Part shown: positions 5,529 to 10,091 of the stretch, piece after piece
How the letters are laid out: every line of letters begins with the position of its first letter
Numbering within the stretch: position 1 is the stretch's first letter
Source: CAZERT01 sp964630015
Lineage (GTDB): Bacteria; Patescibacteriota; Microgenomatia; UBA10105; UBA927
NCBI GenBank assembly: GCA_964630015.1
Contig: CAZVTJ010000031.1
Coordinates: 1 to 10,091, forward strand
DNA length: 10,091 nucleotides
Direction: 5' to 3'
The notes under the pieces: generated by a model
What the model was told of the DNA's origin: nothing
The model's database searches: none
The model's input: the letters and a program-made list of their open reading frames with translations, nothing else
Translations under genes and position numbers: made by a program

Positions 5529-7577
5529 ATGCGCCGTATTTGTATTATTGTTTTATGTTTCTTTTTTTTACCATTGCCGAATAGAGCAAGTGCTGCTGAA
5601 GTATTTCGAGATGATTTTGATCAAACAATTTCTTCTCAATGGCAAATTCATCAGGGAAGTGACCAACAATTGTTTTTTGCTTCTGGCGAGCAGAAATTAC
5701 GAGGAGAAAAGGGATTAAAGGTTGCATTTAATTCCGGTATTTACGCCATTTTGGAAAAACATTTTCCTTCAGCAATCTCCAACGCCTTAGTGCGGATTTT
5801 TTATTACGATTCGGCAAATACCAGTGAAAACAACACATCTTTTTTGACTGCCAAGGCGTCTTCGTCCGGTCCTGCTTTTAGCATCGGAGTCCATACAACC
5901 GTATCGAGGGATAAGTATGTGGCCAATATCAACGGAAACCCTATTATTACGAAAGTTTCTAGAACACCTGGTTGGCATATGTTTGAAATTATTGTGACAT
6001 CCGATGGGACATATGGAAAGATAGATGGAACATTGATAAACCTGGATCCTAGGCGGATAGGGTTTGGTAATGATGGAACAAATTCGCAGCTTATTAGCGC
6101 AACCAATATTAATTCGTTTAGTGTGATCCAGTTAGAAAGTCTTAATGGGTTTTATGGAACGAGATATTGGGATGATTTAACAGTAAACACGATGTCTACC
6201 GCGAGTTGGCAAGATATTTTTTGGCAGCGATTTGACGAGTATTACAGGATTTATTCCTCGACAAATTTTTCTGGTATTATCAGGACAATTACCGGAGCGA
6301 CGGAACTTCGGTTGAGATCTAACATGGCGTTGTATTTTTATCTGTATGGCGTAAAACGGGGAAATTTGGGGGCAAAACAACAAGGCATTGCTATGATGCA
6401 AGCCATTATCACGGATTTTTCCGCAATCGGCTCCTGGACCCGGGGCGCATCGGTCCTTCCGTTTATCCGTGCGGCTTATGCCATGAAGACCTATCTACCG
6501 GAATCATCCCTTCAGACAGTGCGGACGATCATAGCCGATCAAGCTACCAAAATCCTTTCATCCGATCCGGGTGTTCCAAAGCCACAAAACGGGTACAACG
6601 GAGATACAAAAGCGGAAGAAAACGCATGGGACGCGGCGTTTCTTGCAAGTGCCGCAAATTTTTTTCCGGAAATACCCGGTTCATCAGCGTGGGAAACTCA
6701 AGCCCGCTGTATCGGCTTCCATACCATCACGAGGGGAATTTCTTCGGAGGATACCTATTGCAATAAACTCACCCAAACGGTATACACCGACTTCACCTTA
6801 AAAAATCATGGTATCGTGAGCCCAACGTATGCAAATGGGACCTTGTTGATGCTTGCCCAGGCGGTACAATCCTATGAGTTAGTCGGAAAGCCTGTTCCGT
6901 CGCAGTATTATCACAATGTAGTAAATCTTTTTACGAATTTTATCCGGCCAAAAATAGATGCAAATACCTTTTATTGGAAGTATGTACCAAGTGACTGGTC
7001 GGGCATATGGAATACCTTTGGAGTGTATGGATTGTCCGTGTTGGATCTAGTCCAGAAAGCCGGCGGGGATGTTTCGTCTGTCAATAAAGATACGTTTATG
7101 CGCAAGATGGATTTATTTTTCCATACCATTCCGGGAAGCTACCGGAAGGGGGAAGTGGCGGAATCATCCATTGCCTCCTACGACGTAAATAATCCACAGG
7201 TACTTGATTGGTTTCTCAATAGTATTATTGCCGGTGAATATTATTCAACGGTTGCTTTCCAATTGGGGATAGTCCCCGACGCACCAACCCCAACGTCATT
7301 TTCCAGTCCTATTCATACAGCAATACCGCCCCATATATCAACACCAACGGTTACCTTAAAACCAGCCCGTATACAGACTCCAACTTCAAAGCCAAAGCTT
7401 AAAGAAAAACTGGGGGATGCAAATAATGATAAAATGGTGAATGAAGATGATTATCGCATCTGGCGGTCCAATTATAGATTGTTTTCCAATTTGGGGGTTT
7501 CCGCAGGCGACTTTAATCATGATGGGAAAATTAATGGTGTTGATTATGTGATATGGATGAAGAATGTTGGACAATAA
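5529..7577 (+). CDS. Secreted multidomain protein: lectin-like jelly roll, alpha/alpha toroid, dockerin
   Basis: 682-residue exported protein. A signal peptide with hydrophobic core ends at ASA (about residue 22). Residues 24-221 resemble a concanavalin/LamG-type jelly roll, from FRDDFD to YWDDLTV. Residues 222-580 are mostly helical and resemble the alpha/alpha-toroid of polysaccharide lyases and heparinase-like enzymes; AEENAW (362-367) and NHG...Y (426-434) are candidate active-site residues. A Pro/Thr linker (583-628) leads to a type I dockerin (629-682) with two calcium-loop repeats, starting GDANNDKMVNEDDY and GDFNHDGKINGVDY. Known dockerins bind cohesins in cellulosomes; the next gene supplies a cohesin-like domain. 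I infer a surface-tethered carbohydrate-active protein. The catalytic assignment is uncertain and a purely binding role is possible; the dockerin call is strong. Confidence 0.85.
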   Translation: MRRICIIVLCFFFLPLPNRASAAEVFRDDFDQTISSQWQIHQGSDQQLFFASGEQKLRGEKGLKVAFNSGIYAILEKHFPSAISNALVRIFYYDSANTSENNTSFLTAKASSSGPAFSIGVHTTVSRDKYVANINGNPIITKVSRTPGWHMFEIIVTSDGTYGKIDGTLINLDPRRIGFGNDGTNSQLISATNINSFSVIQLESLNGFYGTRYWDDLTVNTMSTASWQDIFWQRFDEYYRIYSSTNFSGIIRTITGATELRLRSNMALYFYLYGVKRGNLGAKQQGIAMMQAIITDFSAIGSWTRGASVLPFIRAAYAMKTYLPESSLQTVRTIIADQATKILSSDPGVPKPQNGYNGDTKAEENAWDAAFLASAANFFPEIPGSSAWETQARCIGFHTITRGISSEDTYCNKLTQTVYTDFTLKNHGIVSPTYANGTLLMLAQAVQSYELVGKPVPSQYYHNVVNLFTNFIRPKIDANTFYWKYVPSDWSGIWNTFGVYGLSVLDLVQKAGGDVSSVNKDTFMRKMDLFFHTIPGSYRKGEVAESSIASYDVNNPQVLDWFLNSIIAGEYYSTVAFQLGIVPDAPTPTSFSSPIHTAIPPHISTPTVTLKPARIQTPTSKPKLKEKLGDANNDKMVNEDDYRIWRSNYRLFSNLGVSAGDFNHDGKINGVDYVIWMKNVGQ

Positions 7578-8430
7578 TGGAATGAATATGATTCCTGAAT
7601 CACCAGTTATCCAGACGCAACCAACAACAGAACAAATTCTTGTTACGAAGGCGGAGACTGTAGCGCGCTTTAGGGTTCCGAAGCGCCTGTCATGGGTAAT
7701 TTTATTTGGATTTTTTTTGTCTGTGAGCGTATTTATATTATTGGATTTTTCAAAAACCAAAGATCAACGGATAAAAGCGGGGAATAAAACTGTTACGATA
7801 CGTATTCTCCCCTCAGAGGTACATGTAAATTCGGAAGGTTCAGTACAGTTATGGATGAATTCAAGCAGTCAAGTTGCTTTTTGTGCGGTAGATATTATGT
7901 TTGATCCATCGCTTATTCAACTACGGCAAAATATTTCTCTTGTTACAAAAAAATTACAACGAATTATTCAAAATACCCCCTACGAAGAAGCTAATAAGGT
8001 CGGAAAAGCATCTTTGGTGCTAGGGCTTGAACCATCTTCCATATCAGGTGCCCCAACTGGAGCTGTTCATGTTGCGACATTATTATTTAAGACGACTACA
8101 TCAGAGAAAGCGCAGACATATATATCCATTGTTCCTTCAACAGTGAGTATTATTCACCCTGATACAACATGGTATATGGTTACTGCAATCAATAATTCAA
8201 AAGCGATTATTAATGGGGGGAATAAACCAACAGAAATGATTTTGCCAGTTATTTCTTTATCCCCTATGATTTGGAATAAGAATGAAATAGCGCCAACATC
8301 GCCGATGATGGACAGTATTCAAAAACCAACCAGTGTACCAACAAATGTTCCTACTTCGGCGACGAAAACACATTCTCAGGCAACTCCGAACATGGATACA
8401 CTTCAGCTTCAAACGATAACGGTAAAATAA
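7564..8430 (+). CDS. Membrane-anchored cohesin-like protein
   Basis: 288-residue protein: cytoplasmic N-terminal tail (1-41), one membrane helix (about 42-60, preceded by RVPKR), a beta-rich domain at about 72-216, and a Ser/Thr/Pro/Asn-rich tail to the end. The beta domain follows the cohesin pattern: a strand ending in a GSVQLWMN segment where cohesins have G-x-F-x-V, then AVDIMFDPSLIQL like the cohesin (f/v)xxxYDPxxL, then a loop region and GAVHVATLLFKTT like GxxxxLxFK. Cohesins bind dockerins, and the gene just before it, overlapping by 14 nt, ends in a dockerin, so the pair probably forms a surface complex. The overlap suggests coupled translation; ATG 7582 or 7588 are alternative starts. 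A generic cohesin-like carbohydrate-binding fold cannot be excluded. Confidence 0.72.
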   Translation: MLDNNGMNMIPESPVIQTQPTTEQILVTKAETVARFRVPKRLSWVILFGFFLSVSVFILLDFSKTKDQRIKAGNKTVTIRILPSEVHVNSEGSVQLWMNSSSQVAFCAVDIMFDPSLIQLRQNISLVTKKLQRIIQNTPYEEANKVGKASLVLGLEPSSISGAPTGAVHVATLLFKTTTSEKAQTYISIVPSTVSIIHPDTTWYMVTAINNSKAIINGGNKPTEMILPVISLSPMIWNKNEIAPTSPMMDSIQKPTSVPTNVPTSATKTHSQATPNMDTLQLQTITVK

Positions 8431-8432
8431 AA

Positions 8433-8442
8433 GGTATATACC
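8433..8442. other. Small palindrome after the cohesin gene
   Basis: GGTATATACC is a perfect 10-bp palindrome starting 3 nt after the stop codon, framed by AAA on the left and CTTT on the right. It could be a weak RNA end structure, but there is no GC-rich stem or long T-tract, so I do not call it a terminator. Confidence 0.25.
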
Positions 8443-8460
8443 CTTTAAACATTATCAATA

Positions 8461-8829
8461 GTGTATGTCTTTGGTCGAAATGTCAAACGATGGATAATAA
8501 TCCATCGTACTAACATAAATCATTGGTTGAGTTTTGAAAAAAGAGGGAAAAGAGGAAAAATTGATACATTTTTCTTGGATTTATCCCCGGAAATGCCATC
8601 ATGGTTTCTTACGGTATGTGCGGTACCGGATCTTGCCGGTATTCCTTTTGTTGGCGTATTTCCGGAGTTGTTACAACTTGGAATAGACAGAATAAAACAG
8701 GTAAAACTTCATATAAAGATGGATGTGGAAGCGGGAAAAATCGTGTGGGAAAATTATAAACGGATGCGGGCGCAAAACCAACCGGTGATTGATAATGCTC
8801 GTATGGTATTTGTTGGAGGTGCCGTATGA
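8461..8829 (+). CDS. Hypothetical protein
   Basis: A frame of up to 122 residues opening with GTG 8461; the family is not recognised. The C-terminal two-thirds looks like a genuine small protein: a segment rich in Pro and Phe (SPEMPSWFLTVCAVPDL, AGIPFVGVFPELLQLG) followed by a charged amphipathic helix (DRIKQVKLHIKMDVEAGKIV) and a short tail. No export signal is seen. The first 22 codons cross an inverted repeat and a possible promoter, so the true start may be TTG 8527, giving 100 residues. The stop overlaps the next start as ATGA, so the two are very likely co-translated. It could also be the 3' remnant of a longer gene. Confidence 0.55.
   Translation: MYVFGRNVKRWIIIHRTNINHWLSFEKRGKRGKIDTFFLDLSPEMPSWFLTVCAVPDLAGIPFVGVFPELLQLGIDRIKQVKLHIKMDVEAGKIVWENYKRMRAQNQPVIDNARMVFVGGAV
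8471..8508 (+). promoter_or_regulatory. Possible promoter enclosed in a 9-bp inverted repeat
   Basis: TTGGTC (8471-8476), 16-bp spacer, GATAAT (8493-8498). The -10 lies inside an inverted repeat with 9-bp perfect arms, ACGATGGAT (8487-8495) and ATCCATCGT (8500-8508), around a 4-nt centre. It may be an operator, or an RNA hairpin separating the cohesin operon from the genes that follow. If the promoter is real, the start of the next gene lies downstream of 8505. Confidence 0.35.
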
Positions 8830-9005
8830 AATATCATGATGCACTACGGGTACTTGTTGAAAACAGTTTAGTGCTTTCCGAACAGGCAAAACATACCTTA
8901 CTTTCAAAAATCCCAATCATGACACAGGAAGAAATTATGGCGTGGGGAAAGCTTCTTTCCCGCGAACAGGATGTGCTGGACGATATGGTTGCTTCGGAAA
9001 AGTAA
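8826..9005 (+). CDS. Small helical hypothetical protein, 59 residues
   Basis: ATG 8826 overlaps the preceding stop in an ATGA junction, a standard sign of translational coupling. The 59-residue product begins MKYHDALRVLVENSLVLSE and ends LDDMVASEK. It is charged, without Cys, and predicted to be nearly all helix in two or three amphipathic segments (about 1-24, 34-46, 48-58). A break at LSKIPIMTQEE looks like an N-cap for the second helix. No family is recognised. The pairing with the larger protein before it suggests that they bind each other or act in the same step. The stop lies 37 bp from the stop of the convergent gene at 9043. Confidence 0.6.
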   Translation: MKYHDALRVLVENSLVLSEQAKHTLLSKIPIMTQEEIMAWGKLLSREQDVLDDMVASEK

Positions 9006-9042
9006 AGAATCTGCTTGTTCGGTATTTCTTGGTGCTGAAAAT

Positions 9043-9393
9043 TTACTGTTGCATGATTAACGAACTAATTGTCGGAGATTTATTACAAGATGGGCATGCT
9101 TTATTGTGTATGTCCAAAACAATTTTCGTTAAAACGGTTTGTACTGTTTCAATATCATCTCCTTCTGTATTCAAAGGACGTATATCACCTCTTTCTCTGG
9201 GTGGACCGACTACTAAAGGACCAAATGATACCGATGGCGATTGAATATGCCATGGACTTGGTGTGCCTTGGTCATCAACGTGAAGTGGACCATCGCAGGA
9301 TGCAAATACAAAGAATGTTGCTTTTTTTAGTTCTTGGGGTTCGAGCGGACCCGCAGATTCTTGCTTACTTGTTCCCATATAGCGGGCAATCAT
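9043..9393 (-). CDS. Hypothetical protein, minus strand
   Basis: 116-residue frame (ATG 9393; ATG 9378 would give 111). It has a balanced, soluble composition: a charged N-terminal part (SKQESAGPLEPQELKK), a hydrophobic strand (ATFFVFA), a Pro/Gly-rich middle (GPLVVGPPRERGD) and a helical end with CPSC (C-x2-C). The opposite-strand frame 9069-9449 is full of Tyr, Cys, Trp and Met and looks like a shadow, which favours the minus strand. A -10-like TAGTAT ends 3 nt before ATG 9393 and 18 nt before ATG 9378, so the second start fits better. Function not recognised. Confidence 0.5.
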   Translation of the reverse strand: MIARYMGTSKQESAGPLEPQELKKATFFVFASCDGPLHVDDQGTPSPWHIQSPSVSFGPLVVGPPRERGDIRPLNTEGDDIETVQTVLTKIVLDIHNKACPSCNKSPTISSLIMQQ

Positions 9394-9458
9394 CGCATAC
9401 TACCGGGATTTTTTCAAGGTATTGGGATTGCATTTGGTCGTTGTATTAAAATTTTAGT

Positions 9459-9481
9459 CTCGCGAGGGGACGCCTTGCGAG
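9459..9481. repeat. REP hairpin copy 2, downstream of RAYT
   Basis: A 9-bp stem (9459-9467 with 9473-9481, one G-T pair) closes loop GGACG. On the plus strand it matches 21 of 23 positions of the minus strand of the copy inside the transposase gene (9743-9721), so the two copies are inverted. It lies 58 bp past the transposase stop. Confidence 0.75.
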
Positions 9482-9498
9482 CTCAGAAAACGTACACA

Positions 9499-9521
9499 AC
9501 ACTTTTTAGGCTGAAAAGTGT
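9499..9521. other. Hairpin between RAYT stop and REP
   Basis: Perfect 8-bp arms ACACTTTT (9499-9506) and AAAAGTGT (9514-9521) enclose a 7-nt loop. It begins 17 bp past the transposase stop. It may be the transcript end of the transposase gene or a structural end of the element; there is no T-tract on the minus strand. Confidence 0.4.
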
Positions 9522-9538
9522 ATAGATAGTCAAGATTT

Positions 9539-10091
9539 TTACACTTTAATGATAATCGGGGAAATGTTGGTTACCATGGCTTCATCATGTTCTTCCGATT
9601 CAATAAAATTTCTGTATGAAGAAAATCCTTTTGAAGCAAAGAACGATAAAATTTCTTCCGAGTGGATCCATGAAGAGTTCCTGATTCCCAGATATTCCTG
9701 GTACGATCCAAAAATATAGCCTCGCAAGGCGTCCCCTTGTGAGGCGGGATTTCTGAAATGGCGTTTGGCAATAGGATTTCGGTGGATATATCGGGATAAA
9801 TAGAGCAATTGTTCGTTTGATTCAATCAGGACTGCTTTGTAAACATCCTGAAATAACGGCCCGACTCTCTTGTATTTTTTATTGAAATAGCCCGTGTAGC
9901 GGGTCCAAAGGGAATTCATAAATTGATCGATCGCCATATTTTTTGATTGTTTCAGTTCAAAATGAAAATGATTAGGCATAATGCAGTAGGATAAAAGCTG
10001 AATGGAGTCATGGAAATTATTGAGTCGGAGGAGTTTGTTTGCCGTATCTTTTTCCTTATAGGAAGAGTTCGGATTGGCAATAATTTCAAGC
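9539..10091 (-). CDS. REP-associated tyrosine transposase (RAYT, Y1_Tnp/IS200-like), 5' end outside window
   Basis: 183 residues are visible; the frame runs through the right window edge, so the N-terminus is missing. It is a single-strand HUH endonuclease of the RAYT group: the metal-binding HFH lies in YCIMPNHFHF (residues 41-43 of the visible part; codons near 9970) and the catalytic Tyr lies in RYIHRNP (codon 9790-9788). The usual RAYT spacer GPLFQDVYKAV is present between them, and a SYQEYLG segment follows. An internal ATG (9979) is not the start, because the family needs the preceding helix (KLLRLNNFHDSIQLLSY), which is read in frame. Such enzymes mobilise REP hairpins, and two lie here. 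One is inside this gene (codons 9745-9719), replacing a two-residue spacer expected in the family. No frameshift is seen. Whether it is still active cannot be judged. Confidence 0.88.
   Translation of the reverse strand, partial: LEIIANPNSSYKEKDTANKLLRLNNFHDSIQLLSYCIMPNHFHFELKQSKNMAIDQFMNSLWTRYTGYFNKKYKRVGPLFQDVYKAVLIESNEQLLYLSRYIHRNPIAKRHFRNPASQGDALRGYIFGSYQEYLGIRNSSWIHSEEILSFFASKGFSSYRNFIESEEHDEAMVTNISPIIIKV
9719..9745. repeat. REP hairpin copy 1, inside the RAYT coding frame
   Basis: Two 11-nt arms, GCCTCGCAAGG (9719-9729) and CCTTGTGAGGC (9735-9745), pair with one G-T and enclose a CGTCC loop. It is 27 nt long, exactly nine codons in phase (ASQGDALRG), 14 residues after the catalytic Tyr. 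The same family occurs at 9459-9481 in inverted orientation. Confidence 0.8.

Noticed and set aside
9069..9449. Plus-strand frame of 126 residues
   Set aside because: Extreme Tyr/Cys/Met/Trp content and no start signal; the opposite strand holds a more protein-like frame over the same bases.
9334..9525. Plus-strand frame encoding SRGDALRAQK
   Set aside because: It is simply a translation of REP copy 2 with random flanks, not a gene; useful only as a sign of how the repeat reads.

Overview
The window looks like a chromosomal segment of a candidate-phyla-radiation (Patescibacteria) bacterium, most likely of the Microgenomates/Gottesmanbacteria type. That placement is an inference from gene style only: a stand-alone ComEC-type metallo-hydrolase, a TrmB-like regulator, short CPR-style hypotheticals, a dockerin protein and a RAYT-type transposase. 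Base composition is moderate. TAA and TGA both act as stops (TGA ends the gene at 8829), so the code is standard and the recoded SR1/Gracilibacteria lineages are unlikely. No rRNA, tRNA or CRISPR was seen.

Layout. 1-593 has no gene but holds two arrays of a degenerate heptamer (TAGWTDG) and a REP-like hairpin. 594-1640 (+) is a membrane-anchored ComEC/Rec2-type metallo-beta-lactamase protein. It converges on an EamA permease (2694-1795, -); between them lies a dense cluster of palindromes. The permease is divergent from a TrmB-like regulator (2736-3548, +), and the two promoters appear to overlap face to face in about 40 bp. 3549-3721 holds a third heptamer array and a promoter. 3722-4102 (+) is a small Pro/Gly-rich gene broken by an in-frame TAA. 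4249-5412 (+) encodes a soluble protein of unknown function.

The centrepiece is the two-gene operon 5529-8430 (+). The first gene encodes a secreted protein: signal peptide, jelly-roll lectin-like domain, alpha/alpha-toroid lyase-like domain, Pro/Thr linker and C-terminal type I dockerin. The second, overlapping it by 14 nt, encodes a membrane-anchored protein with a cohesin-like domain and a Ser/Thr/Pro-rich tail. Together they look like a minimal, self-contained surface module that displays a carbohydrate-active enzyme on an ultra-small cell. A perfect 16-bp palindrome overlaps the -35 box of the operon promoter, suggesting a repressor site.

8461-8829 and 8826-9005 (+) are two small hypothetical genes with an ATGA overlap. 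9043-9393 (-) is a further hypothetical. 9539 to the right edge (-) is a 5'-truncated RAYT transposase. A 27-nt REP hairpin lies in frame inside it, exactly nine codons long, and an inverted second copy lies just downstream.

Several promoters in the window put the predicted transcription start within about 10 nt of the start codon, with no Shine-Dalgarno sequence. This suggests leaderless transcripts are common here.
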